Notes: a model not told the origin generated them from the sequence alone. Numbered from the stretch's first letter, positions 1-7,681 are shown. The stretch: 7,907 nucleotides of DNA from Pseudomonadota bacterium (GCA_015486505.1 WFRP01000239.1:1-7907); one strand, 5' to 3'. Numbers and translations: made by a program.

Positions 1-7
1 TAGGGAT

Positions 8-3000
8 ATGGATATTGGCGGATGGGTGAAAAATACCGCTTGGTTACGGCTTGACAACTATATTTTCAGAAAATGGCTTCTTCTCTTTGTTGTTGCCTTT
101 TTCCTTTTGCCGGGCACCGCTTTTTCGCGGCAAAACAGCGCCCGGGTGACGCTTTCACCGGCAGAACGGCAGTGGCTGCAGGAGCATTCCCCGATAACCC
201 TGGGCACTATGCCGATACCGCCGCTTATTATGCAAAATCAGGACGGCAGTTTAACCGGCGCCCTGGTTGAACTGCATGACTTGTTGAACCGAAGGCTGGG
301 GACCGACATCAGGCTGAAAATCCCCGGCCCCCCGGTTGAGATCCATAAACTGGCTGAACAACGTGCCCTTGACGGCCTCTTTCCCACGATCCTGCCTCGG
401 GAAAAAGGGCGGCTTGACTCTTTCAAATTCAGCCGGGCGATTGCCACTACCTATACCTATTTGTATTGCCGCCTGGAAGATCGTTGTGTGGTCAACTCGC
501 TGGATGATTTGCGGGGCAAAAAGGTCGGGGTTCTTGTCGGCTATTATTATATTCTGGAATTACTGCAAAAATATCCGGATATTTCGGTGGTGCAGTTCCC
601 AAATCCGGAGGAGTTGTTGGACGCCCTGCTTGAAGGCCGGGTTGATGCCGTGATCGGCAATGTCGATGTTCAGCAGGCGGCGGTTCAGAGGACGATCCAG
701 ATCAAAATCGTCCATGTCATCAAAGGCGACACCCATAATATCTGCTATTCCATTCGCAAAGACTGGCCGGAGCTGGTTCGCATTATCAATAAGGGGCTGG
801 CTGCCATCAGCCGGGAAGAACGCAACGCTGTCCTTGCCAAATGGTTGATCAGAGAACCGCAGGGAAAAATCCCGGTGGCGACCGCATTCACCCGGCAGGA
901 AAAAGCCTGGCTGCAAAGGCATCCGCTTATCCGGGTGGCAAGTGATGCTCAATGGGCCCCTATGGAATATGTCGATAAGGACGGAAACTACTGCGGCATT
1001 GCCATCGATTACCTGAAAATCATCGAAAAAAGGCTCGGCGTCCGCCTGGAGATTGCGCCCGCACAGCCCTGGCATCAGCTTGTCGAAAAGGCCAAAAGAA
1101 AGGAGATCGATATGTTCTCCTGCGTCGCCCGGACCCCGGAACGGAGCCGCTACCTCTCCTTTACCGCTCCCTATATTAGCTCGCCTATCGTTATTTTCAG
1201 CCGCATGGATCGAAGTTTCATTGGTAACCTGGACAATTTGAAACATAAAAAAGTTGCCGTGGTGCAGGGCTACGCCATTCAAGAAATCCTGCGCAACGCA
1301 TACCCGGAACTTGATATCGTGGCAGCGGCAGACATCGAAGAGGCGCTGCGTCTTGTCGATACCGGTGAGGTTGTCGCTTACGTGGGCAACCTGTTGGTCA
1401 CCAGCCACTATATTGCCAAAGACAATTATCGCAGCATAAAGGTGGCGGGTGAGACGCCCTATAAATTTTCTCTGGCCATGGCCGTCAGAAATGACTGGCC
1501 CGAGTTTGCCGTAATTCTGCAGAAGGCATTAGCCGGCATCAGCCGGATGGAGCGCGATGAAATTTATCAAAAATGGCTCTCCATCAATTATAAACAGGGG
1601 CTTGATTACGCCCTGATCTGGAAAATCATCGTCGTTGCCTGCCTGGTACTGGCCTTCTTTGTCTTCTGGAACCGGAAACTGAACAGCGAAGTCAAAAAAC
1701 GGACCTGCGCCCTGGCTGAAAGTGAGCAGAAGTATCGTGATATTTATTTTAACTCCCAGGTGGGGATGCTGCGGACAGCCATTGGCGACGGCAGGATTCT
1801 GGAATGTAACGACAAAGCCGCGAAAATGCTCGGCTACGGGAGCCGTGAAGAGTGTATGGCTGACTGGGTCGCCTCGGAGCGTTATATAAATCGGGAACTA
1901 CGGAAGCAAAGAGTTGAAACTATCAAGGAGAAGAATAAGCTTGAAAATTATCTATTTCAGGTCACCCGCAAGGATAACACGTCTATCTGGGTGGAGTGTA
2001 CCACCATCCTCTACCGGGAACAGGGATTTTACGAGACTGTTATAGTTGAGGTCACGGCCCGAAAACTGGCGGAATACGAACGGCAAAAGGACAAGGAGAG
2101 GCTGGAGGCCCGGATTCGCATTCAGGAAAACAGCAATTTGCCGGAAAATGAGTTGTTGGATTTTGCCCTTGAAGAGGCGGTGCGTCTGACCGACAGCCAA
2201 TGCGGCTATTTTCATTTCGTTGCGGACGGGCAGATCGCGCTCCACTCATGGTTCAAGGAAACGCTGCAGGCCTGTACCGTTGAGAAAACGTCGCACTACC
2301 CGATTGAAAGTGCTGGAGTCTGGGCGGACAGTATCCGGCTGAAAAAGCCGGTTATCCATAACGATTATCCGAATCTTCCGGATAAAAAAGGCTATCCCGA
2401 GGGCCATTTTACCATCAACCGGCATATGAGTATGCCGGTGGTTGATTCAGGAAAAATCGTTGCCGTACTCGGTGTCGGCAACAAGGTTGAGCCTTACAGC
2501 GATGTTGACCAGCGTCAGCTTGAGCTCTATCTCTCCTACACCTGGGAGATAGTCAAGCAGAAACGGCACGAAGAGGAGAATCACCAGGTGGAAGGCCGCC
2601 TTAAACAGGCCCAGAAGATGGAGGCCATCGGCACCCTGGCCGGGGGGATCGCCCACGACTTCAATAATATTTTAGGCGTCATCCTGGGCTATACGGAAAT
2701 GGCGCACGAGGACGCTCCGCCGGGAAGCGAACTCGAAAAAGACCTTGAAAAAGTTTTGGCTGCGTCCCACCGGGCAAGGGATCTTGTCAGGCAGATCCTT
2801 GCCTTCAGCCGGCAGGCAAATGTCGAGCGGATGCCGATGAAGATTCAGCCCCTGGTCAAGGAGGGGCTGAAGATGCTGCGCGCCTCCATCCCCACAACCA
2901 TCAGCATTACCGCAAATATCGATCCTCAGGCCGGGGTCATCCTCGCCGATCCGACCCAGATCCACCAGATTTTGATAAACCTGTGCACCAACGCCTACCA

Positions 3001-3727
3001 TGCCATGGAAAGTAGCGGCGGCGAGCTTTCGGTTTCTCTGCAGCCGGCAAAAGTGAGCGCGGATCAGCAGGAGGCCCTGGGCCTTGCGCCCGGCAATTAC
3101 ATCAAACTGGCGGTTTCCGACACCGGTGTCGGCATCGGCCCCGACGTAATCGGTAAAATCTTTGATCCCTATTTTACCACCAAGGAAGTCAGCAAAGGCA
3201 CGGGCATGGGCCTTGCTATTATTCATGGCATCATGCAGGAGTATGGCGGCGCCATCACCGTCAGCAGCAAAATGGGTGAAGGGACGACTTTTGAAGCGTA
3301 TTTCCCTGAAGTGGAAAGAGAGACCGCGGCCGACGAACCGGCCGACGATGAAACCCCTAAAGGCAGAGAACGGATACTCTTTGTTGATGATGAGAAATTG
3401 TTGGCGGATATGGGCAAGGAGATGCTGGAGCGGCTTGGTTATCAGGTAACTGTCAGGAGAAGCGGTGTTGAGGCCCTGGCCGTCTTCCAGAACGGGCCGG
3501 AAGCATTCGATCTGGTTATCACCGACCAGACCATGCCCTTAATGACCGGTTCCGATCTCGCCCGGCGGATGCTGCAGATCCGGCCGGATATCCCCATTAT
3601 CCTCTGCACCGGCTACAGCAACCTGATTGACGAGGTCTCGGCAAAAGCCATCGGCATCCGGGAGTTCACCTTAAAACCCCTGACAATGGAGACTATCGCC
3701 ACGCTGATCCGGCAGGTGCTGGAGTGA
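8..3727 (+). CDS. Hybrid sensor histidine kinase with tandem periplasmic binding domains, PAS, GAF and receiver
   Basis: An inner-membrane sensor that should autophosphorylate on histidine when a periplasmic ligand is sensed. Seen in order: hydrophobic signal/TM segment (residues 23-39), two SBP_bac_3-like Venus flytrap domains (about 60-285 and 305-528), TM (about 535-554), PAS (about 573-685), GAF_2-like domain (about 705-855), HisKA with the H-box GGIAHDFNN (His883), HATPase_c with N-box NLCTNAYHAM (Asn991/Asn995), G1 DTGVGI (1038-1043), F-box FDPYFTTK and G2 GTGMGLA (1064-1070), then a receiver with Asp1127/Asp1128, phospho-acceptor Asp1173, Thr1201 and Lys1223. All catalytic residues are present. 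The sensing half resembles BvgS/EvgS, but there is no C-terminal HPt, so onward relay needs a separate protein or the receiver is autoregulatory. Start uncertain: the frame is open to the left edge, no good Shine-Dalgarno precedes ATG at 8, and GTG at 26 is an alternative. The ligand cannot be named. Confidence 0.93.
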   Translation: MDIGGWVKNTAWLRLDNYIFRKWLLLFVVAFFLLPGTAFSRQNSARVTLSPAERQWLQEHSPITLGTMPIPPLIMQNQDGSLTGALVELHDLLNRRLGTDIRLKIPGPPVEIHKLAEQRALDGLFPTILPREKGRLDSFKFSRAIATTYTYLYCRLEDRCVVNSLDDLRGKKVGVLVGYYYILELLQKYPDISVVQFPNPEELLDALLEGRVDAVIGNVDVQQAAVQRTIQIKIVHVIKGDTHNICYSIRKDWPELVRIINKGLAAISREERNAVLAKWLIREPQGKIPVATAFTRQEKAWLQRHPLIRVASDAQWAPMEYVDKDGNYCGIAIDYLKIIEKRLGVRLEIAPAQPWHQLVEKAKRKEIDMFSCVARTPERSRYLSFTAPYISSPIVIFSRMDRSFIGNLDNLKHKKVAVVQGYAIQEILRNAYPELDIVAAADIEEALRLVDTGEVVAYVGNLLVTSHYIAKDNYRSIKVAGETPYKFSLAMAVRNDWPEFAVILQKALAGISRMERDEIYQKWLSINYKQGLDYALIWKIIVVACLVLAFFVFWNRKLNSEVKKRTCALAESEQKYRDIYFNSQVGMLRTAIGDGRILECNDKAAKMLGYGSREECMADWVASERYINRELRKQRVETIKEKNKLENYLFQVTRKDNTSIWVECTTILYREQGFYETVIVEVTARKLAEYERQKDKERLEARIRIQENSNLPENELLDFALEEAVRLTDSQCGYFHFVADGQIALHSWFKETLQACTVEKTSHYPIESAGVWADSIRLKKPVIHNDYPNLPDKKGYPEGHFTINRHMSMPVVDSGKIVAVLGVGNKVEPYSDVDQRQLELYLSYTWEIVKQKRHEEENHQVEGRLKQAQKMEAIGTLAGGIAHDFNNILGVILGYTEMAHEDAPPGSELEKDLEKVLAASHRARDLVRQILAFSRQANVERMPMKIQPLVKEGLKMLRASIPTTISITANIDPQAGVILADPTQIHQILINLCTNAYHAMESSGGELSVSLQPAKVSADQQEALGLAPGNYIKLAVSDTGVGIGPDVIGKIFDPYFTTKEVSKGTGMGLAIIHGIMQEYGGAITVSSKMGEGTTFEAYFPEVERETAADEPADDETPKGRERILFVDDEKLLADMGKEMLERLGYQVTVRRSGVEALAVFQNGPEAFDLVITDQTMPLMTGSDLARRMLQIRPDIPIILCTGYSNLIDEVSAKAIGIREFTLKPLTMETIATLIRQVLE

Positions 3728-3765
3728 AATTTTCTTCAGGTTGTGCCCTGTCCTTTCTCCGTTGA

Positions 3766-5289
3766 GTGATGGGTGAAATATTATTGCTTTATCCGCCGGT
3801 GGCCAAACCCTCGGAGCCGCCAGCCGGAATTGCGAAGCTGGCCGGGGCGCTGCGCTGCCACGGGGTTGACTGTGTGACGGTGGATCTCAACCTTGAGGGG
3901 CTGGATTATATTCTGCGGCAGCCGGCGGCGGTTAATGACACCTGGAGCCGGCGCGCTTTTCGCCAGGTTGATAAAAATCGGGCCGGGTTATCAAATCCGG
4001 TAACGTATCAGAATTTCGACCGCTATAAGCGGGCGGTCGCCGATCTAAACCGGGTGCTGGCGGTGGCGGGCCGGGAATATGATCTTGAACTCTCCCTGGC
4101 CAACTACAGCGACAAGCGGCGGTCGCCGCTGCGCAGTCAGGATCTGCTGCGGGCGGTTGCGGCGCCTGAGAAAAACATCTATTATCCGTTTTTCAGTCAG
4201 CGGCTGACCGAACTGATTGAAAGTCGCAAACCTTCCTGTATCGGTTTTTCGCTTAACTATTTAAGTCAGGCGCTGCCGACTTTCGCTATGATCGGTTTCT
4301 GCCGGCAGCGTTTCCCGGAACTTGCAATTATTGTCGGCGGCGGTCTGGTTACTTCCTGGGTTTCGCGGCCCGGTTGGCGTGATCCTTTTTGCGGATTGAT
4401 CGATCATCTGTCGGCCGGGCCGGGCGCGGAAAGTTTGCTGACTTTGCTCGGGAGAAAACCGGAAAACCTAAATTCTGCCCCCGATTACAGCGATTTTTCG
4501 CCATTGCAATATCTGGCGCCTGGCCGGATTCTGCCCTATGCCGCATCCTCAGGCTGCTATTGGAATCGCTGCTCTTTCTGTCCCGAGAAAGCCGAAGGGA
4601 ATCGTTACCAGCAGATAAAGCCGCAGGTTGTGATCGAAGAACTTGATAAGCTCTTAACTGAAAACCACTACGATCTGATTCATTTTCTCGATAATGCCTT
4701 AAGCCCGGCTCTGCTGCGGCAGCTGGCGGCATCCGCACTTAAAACTAATTGGTATGGATTTACGCGGATAGAGAAAATCCTGCTCGATCCCGATTTTTGT
4801 TTAGCTTTGCGGCGCTCCGGCTGTGTGATGCTGAAACTGGGGCTTGAATCGGGAAATCGTGAAGTTCTGACGGCGATGGCGAAGGGGATTGTTCTGGATG
4901 AGGTTTCTCAGGTGCTTTTCAACCTGAAAGCGGCCGGAATCGCCACCTATGTCTACCTGCTGTTCGGCACTCCGGCGGAATCTTTGGCAAAGGCCCGGCA
5001 AACCCTGGAATTTACGGCGGCCCACCACCGGGAGATAACTTTTCTTAATCTCGCAATCTTCAATCTGCCGCTCTACAGTGCCGAGAGTCGCGAGCTTAAA
5101 GTGCGTAATTTTTATGCCGGAGATCTTTCCCTCTACGGTGACTTTATCCATCCCCAGGGCTGGCAGCGGCAGGATGTCCGCCGGTTTCTGGAACAGGAAT
5201 TTAAGCGCAACCCTGAAATTGCCGCTATAATCAAACGTGACCCGCCGATTTTCACCTCAAACCACGCCCCGTTTTTACTTGACATATAA
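3766..5289 (+). CDS. B12-binding-type radical SAM protein, function unknown
   Basis: Probable cytosolic radical SAM enzyme of 507 residues. The N-terminal part (about 4-40 and 155-230) looks like a split cobalamin-binding Rossmann fold: LLLYPP at the start, then a VGGGLVTSW-type strand and loop. The cobalamin-ligand motif DxHxxG is absent, so cobalamin binding is not shown. The radical SAM core follows, with cluster cysteines Cys264, Cys269 and Cys272 in SGCYWNRCSFC. That is C-x4-C-x2-C rather than the usual C-x3-C-x2-C. Later core strands include LGLESGNREVL (358-368) and YLLFGTPAES (397-406). An arginine-rich helical stretch (about 55-130) separates the two Rossmann halves. The start is GTG at 3766, or ATG at 3769. 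Neither has a clear Shine-Dalgarno, but the conserved-looking GEILLLYPP begins right there. It lies 38 bp after the kinase on the same strand with no terminator between, so co-transcription is possible. The substrate is unknown. Confidence 0.9.
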   Translation: MMGEILLLYPPVAKPSEPPAGIAKLAGALRCHGVDCVTVDLNLEGLDYILRQPAAVNDTWSRRAFRQVDKNRAGLSNPVTYQNFDRYKRAVADLNRVLAVAGREYDLELSLANYSDKRRSPLRSQDLLRAVAAPEKNIYYPFFSQRLTELIESRKPSCIGFSLNYLSQALPTFAMIGFCRQRFPELAIIVGGGLVTSWVSRPGWRDPFCGLIDHLSAGPGAESLLTLLGRKPENLNSAPDYSDFSPLQYLAPGRILPYAASSGCYWNRCSFCPEKAEGNRYQQIKPQVVIEELDKLLTENHYDLIHFLDNALSPALLRQLAASALKTNWYGFTRIEKILLDPDFCLALRRSGCVMLKLGLESGNREVLTAMAKGIVLDEVSQVLFNLKAAGIATYVYLLFGTPAESLAKARQTLEFTAAHHREITFLNLAIFNLPLYSAESRELKVRNFYAGDLSLYGDFIHPQGWQRQDVRRFLEQEFKRNPEIAAIIKRDPPIFTSNHAPFLLDI

Positions 5290-5308
5290 AATTCCGACTG
5301 CTAACAAT
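5279..5308 (+). promoter_or_regulatory. Candidate sigma70-type promoter for the protease gene
   Basis: A perfect TTGACA -35 box (5279-5284) overlaps the last codons of the radical SAM gene. AACAAT (5303-5308, 4 of 6 to TATAAT) follows after 18 bp. An alternative pair is CTAACA (5301-5306) and TATATG (5324-5329) at 17 bp. The sequence is AT-rich and sits directly upstream of a gene with its own strong ribosome-binding site. The -10 is weak in both cases, so the call is tentative. Confidence 0.35.
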
Positions 5309-5313
5309 ATTTT

Positions 5314-5331
5314 TATATGTAGATATATGTA
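5314..5331 (+). repeat. 8-bp direct repeat with 10-bp period, possible operator
   Basis: TATATGTA occurs at 5314-5321 and again at 5324-5331, exactly one helical turn apart, between the candidate -35 and the ribosome-binding site of the protease gene. Two same-face half-sites could bind a regulator. AT-rich low-complexity sequence can also produce this by chance. Confidence 0.3.
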
Positions 5332-5352
5332 TCAGTAAATCATAATAAGAGT

Positions 5353-5357
5353 GGAGG
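5353..5357 (+). promoter_or_regulatory. Shine-Dalgarno of the protease gene
   Basis: GGAGG lies 6 bases before ATG at 5364. This is the strongest ribosome-binding site in the window and fixes the protease start. Confidence 0.85.
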
Positions 5358-5363
5358 TTCGCG

Positions 5364-7202
5364 ATGCTTAGAGTTAAATCAAGATTTAGGCTTATTTTTT
5401 TGATCTTGGCTTGCTGTGGCATTTTACTGTTGGCAATGAACGCATTTGCCCGCGAACGGGTTTCCTGGGCTCAGTTGCCGTATTATCTTGAGAGTCAGGG
5501 GGTTATCCTTAAAGACCTTCCTTTATGTGATTGCCCCGAGGGTCTTAATCAGAACTCTCCCTCACACCATGTCGTTCAGATTATCGGTAATACCAGGTAT
5601 GAATGGAAGGAGTACGAATTTATAAATGATGTCGGTAAAACCCAGATTGCAGTTCAAATGCTGCGGCCGGAAAAGAGATGGTTAAGTGCGGCTGAGGCCC
5701 GGGTTCTGTTGTCAGCTTCGACGGGGATGCCGGTGAAAAAATCTCGCGTTCGAGAGGGTGCGTTGGAAACTACACCGATTCCGGAAGAACCACTCGAGGG
5801 CCTGATGCGGGGGCGGAGCGGTTCCCGTACAGCCACCAAGATAGATGATTTCCGGGCCAAAGTTGCGCTCTCCGCGATGACCGATTTGCCTTTTCTGTCG
5901 ACAGTATTTCTTGAGATGACCTTTAAGGGAGATAGTTTTCGCGGCAGTGGATTTTTGATTGCTCCAAATTGTGTTTTGACGGCCGGCCATAATGTTTACG
6001 AAGCCGACCTTAGCGGTCTGGGGAATGGTTACTGGGCAGATGATGTAACTGTAGTTCCGGGTTTATATGAAGCCGCTAATGGGGTTGATCTGGTGAAGCC
6101 GTACGGGCAGCAGACGATTGTAGATGACCTGAATACCAATACTGTTTTTAAGAATGATACAAATGATTTGAGTGAATATGATTACGGGGCCATTATCCTG
6201 GATCGACCTTTTCCGGGGATTGATACATTTATGCCCCTCGAGTTTGACAATTTGCCGGATACGGTTATCACAGTGGGTTATCCCGGGCATCCGTATGGTA
6301 TGGAAGATTCCTATGATATGTGGTTCTCTTTTGCCCGCGTTCTCGGTACCCGGGGAGAACACAATCGTATTATAAATTTTGCCGGATATGTTTCGAGTGG
6401 TAACAGCGGCGGACCTATAGCCTATTACAATGATGCGGTTAAAGGGTATCGCCTGATAGGTGTTGTTACCTGGGAGGATGCTCAATATGACAGCGGGGTA
6501 CGGTTTACCAGTAGCAACCATGATATAATTATGTCCTGGTTGCAGGAGGGATCTCCGGACTATGATTATGAGCATGACTATTATGTTCCCTATTATCTGA
6601 GCGGCAGCGGGGTCTGGACCGGGTTGGCTCTGGCTAATCATAATAGCGGTGAGAACCATATTCTGGTTCAATATTTTACGGCTCAGGGGCGCACAGCCGG
6701 GGGCAGCTCTTTGACCTTGGCGGCCAATGCTCAAAAAGCTTTTCCGTGTACTCCTGATGGTTCTGATTCGACTGGTTGGATCAAGGTTTCAGCGACGCTG
6801 CCGGTTTATGGCCTGGCGCTGGTTGGTGATAGTTCTCCGTCAACTATGTTTGATATGGATCTGCAGGGGAGTTTGCACAAAAAATTCATTTTTCCACATC
6901 TTGCTGCAGATGGTAAAGATTGGAAATCTAAAGCCATGCTGTGCAATCCCGGGGAAAATATTGCCCGGGTCACTTTTACTTATTATTCTGAAGATGGCGC
7001 TACTGCGGTAGAAAAATCAGTCGAGGTTGCAAAGCACGGGAATGCAGATGTTGATTTGAAAGCGTTGTTTGTTCAGAATTTGAATAATGGACATATTTTA
7101 GTTCAGTCAACCCAGCCGCTGGCGGCTTTCCTGCTTTATGACAGCAGTGTTTATGGTCATAATAACTGGAAAGCCGGCTTGAGTGCGACGCCGCTGGATT
7201 GA
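5364..7202 (+). CDS. Secreted V8/trypsin-like serine protease with duplicated C-terminal module
   Basis: Exported endopeptidase of 612 residues. A Sec signal peptide occupies about 1-29, with likely cleavage after AFA (27-29). Residues 30-155 form an unrecognised, possibly propeptide-like region containing a Cys-Asp-Cys (55-57). The protease domain (about 165-395) has a complete triad: His209 in LTAGHNVY, Asp273 in YDYGAIILD and Ser348 in SSGNSGGPI. TAGHN and the later GVVTW and GVRF segments fit the S1B/V8-like group (COG3591 type). Residues about 405-495 and 507-595 are two related beta-rich repeats, each opening with a (V/F)P strand, passing an N-x-G-E-N turn and ending in a GDSS or YDSS strand. 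They probably mediate binding or stability. No PEP-CTERM or similar sorting signal is seen at the C-terminus. By eye the gene is more AT-rich and uses more T-ending codons than the two upstream genes, hinting at a different history. It has its own probable promoter and terminator, so it looks monocistronic. Cleavage specificity is not predictable with confidence. Confidence 0.9.
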   Translation: MLRVKSRFRLIFLILACCGILLLAMNAFARERVSWAQLPYYLESQGVILKDLPLCDCPEGLNQNSPSHHVVQIIGNTRYEWKEYEFINDVGKTQIAVQMLRPEKRWLSAAEARVLLSASTGMPVKKSRVREGALETTPIPEEPLEGLMRGRSGSRTATKIDDFRAKVALSAMTDLPFLSTVFLEMTFKGDSFRGSGFLIAPNCVLTAGHNVYEADLSGLGNGYWADDVTVVPGLYEAANGVDLVKPYGQQTIVDDLNTNTVFKNDTNDLSEYDYGAIILDRPFPGIDTFMPLEFDNLPDTVITVGYPGHPYGMEDSYDMWFSFARVLGTRGEHNRIINFAGYVSSGNSGGPIAYYNDAVKGYRLIGVVTWEDAQYDSGVRFTSSNHDIIMSWLQEGSPDYDYEHDYYVPYYLSGSGVWTGLALANHNSGENHILVQYFTAQGRTAGGSSLTLAANAQKAFPCTPDGSDSTGWIKVSATLPVYGLALVGDSSPSTMFDMDLQGSLHKKFIFPHLAADGKDWKSKAMLCNPGENIARVTFTYYSEDGATAVEKSVEVAKHGNADVDLKALFVQNLNNGHILVQSTQPLAAFLLYDSSVYGHNNWKAGLSATPLD

Positions 7203-7240
7203 TTTTATTGGTTAGGTTTTCGGGTCGGCCGGTGCCGGCT

Positions 7241-7280
7241 AAAAAATGCCGCTGCGGTTGAACCGGAGCGGCATTTTTTT
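7241..7280. terminator. Bidirectional rho-independent terminator between convergent genes
   Basis: A perfect 13-bp stem pairs AAAAAATGCCGCT (7241-7253) with AGCGGCATTTTTT (7267-7279). The 13-base loop can itself pair (CGGTT at 7255-7259 with AACCG at 7261-7265, realistically a 3-bp inner stem). A T-run follows the GC stem on the plus strand (7274-7280) and an equal run on the minus strand (complement of 7241-7246), so it can stop both the protease transcript and the YjbQ transcript. It overlaps the first two bases of the yjbQ stop codon. Confidence 0.9.
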
Positions 7281-7677
7281 AACCTTTAAGCAGTTTTACT
7301 TTGCAATGCCGCTGCCGGGGGCCGTCGAGTTCGACGAAATAGATGCCCTGCCAGGTGCCGAGAACCATTTGTCCGTTGACTACCGGAATGCTTAATGAGC
7401 AGCCGATCAGGGTGCTTAAGATATGGGCGTCGGAGTTGCCTTCAAGGTGGCGGTAGCCGTCGCCTTCCGGCACCAGTTGACGGAATTTTTTAAGCATATC
7501 CCGGGTAACATCGGGGTCGGCATTCTCATTGATGGTTACGGCGGCCGTGGTATGAGTGATGAAAATTACACAGAGACCGTTAACTAACTTGCCGGAGGCG
7601 ATGTCATCAGCAACTATTTGCGTAATATCAAGCATCTCCTGGCGTTTATGAGTGGTAATTTTATGGTCAAAAATCAT
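7279..7677 (-). CDS. yjbQ: YjbQ/UPF0047 family protein (secondary thiamine-phosphate synthase type)
   Basis: Small cytosolic protein of 132 residues, close to the usual family length. Family hallmarks are all visible: THTTAAVTINENADPDV (41-57), HLEGNSDAHI (77-86) and LGTWQGIYFVELDGPR (106-121), including the conserved His42, His77, Glu79 and His85 that probably form the metal or active site. In the family, E. coli YjbQ has weak thiamine-phosphate synthase activity and the physiological role is unsettled, so the product name should be read as a family label. ATG at 7677 (CAT on the plus strand) is preceded by AAGG (7682-7685) five bases upstream. It converges on the protease gene and shares its terminator. 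An open frame of the same strand ends 46 bp upstream, so it could be the last gene of an operon entering from the right. Confidence 0.95.
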   Translation of the reverse strand: MIFDHKITTHKRQEMLDITQIVADDIASGKLVNGLCVIFITHTTAAVTINENADPDVTRDMLKKFRQLVPEGDGYRHLEGNSDAHILSTLIGCSLSIPVVNGQMVLGTWQGIYFVELDGPRQRHCKVKLLKG

Positions 7678-7681
7678 TTTG

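Noticed and set aside
560..1408. A 282-codon open frame on the minus strand inside the kinase gene
   Set aside because: It lies wholly antisense to well-supported flytrap domains, has no recognisable motif, and is explained by the codon pattern of the kinase gene.
2672..3226. A 184-codon minus-strand open frame in the kinase core
   Set aside because: A shadow of the HisKA/HATPase region; no ribosome-binding site or protein-like motif is evident.
3728..3765. Gap between kinase and radical SAM gene searched for a terminator or promoter
   Set aside because: No stem-loop with T-run and no convincing -35/-10 pair is visible.
5403..5423. Possible lipoprotein box (ILAC, residues 14-17) in the protease signal
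   Set aside because: The cysteine is in the middle of the hydrophobic stretch and is followed by another hydrophobic run and a proper AFA signal-peptidase I site.
6063..6734. A 223-codon open frame on the minus strand inside the protease gene
   Set aside because: Antisense to the catalytic domain, with an isoleucine-rich composition typical of the complement of GAT/TAT-rich coding sequence and no domain.
7228..7239. Small hairpin GCCGG/CCGGC just before the main terminator
   Set aside because: The loop would be two bases and no T-run follows; the larger stem next to it explains termination.
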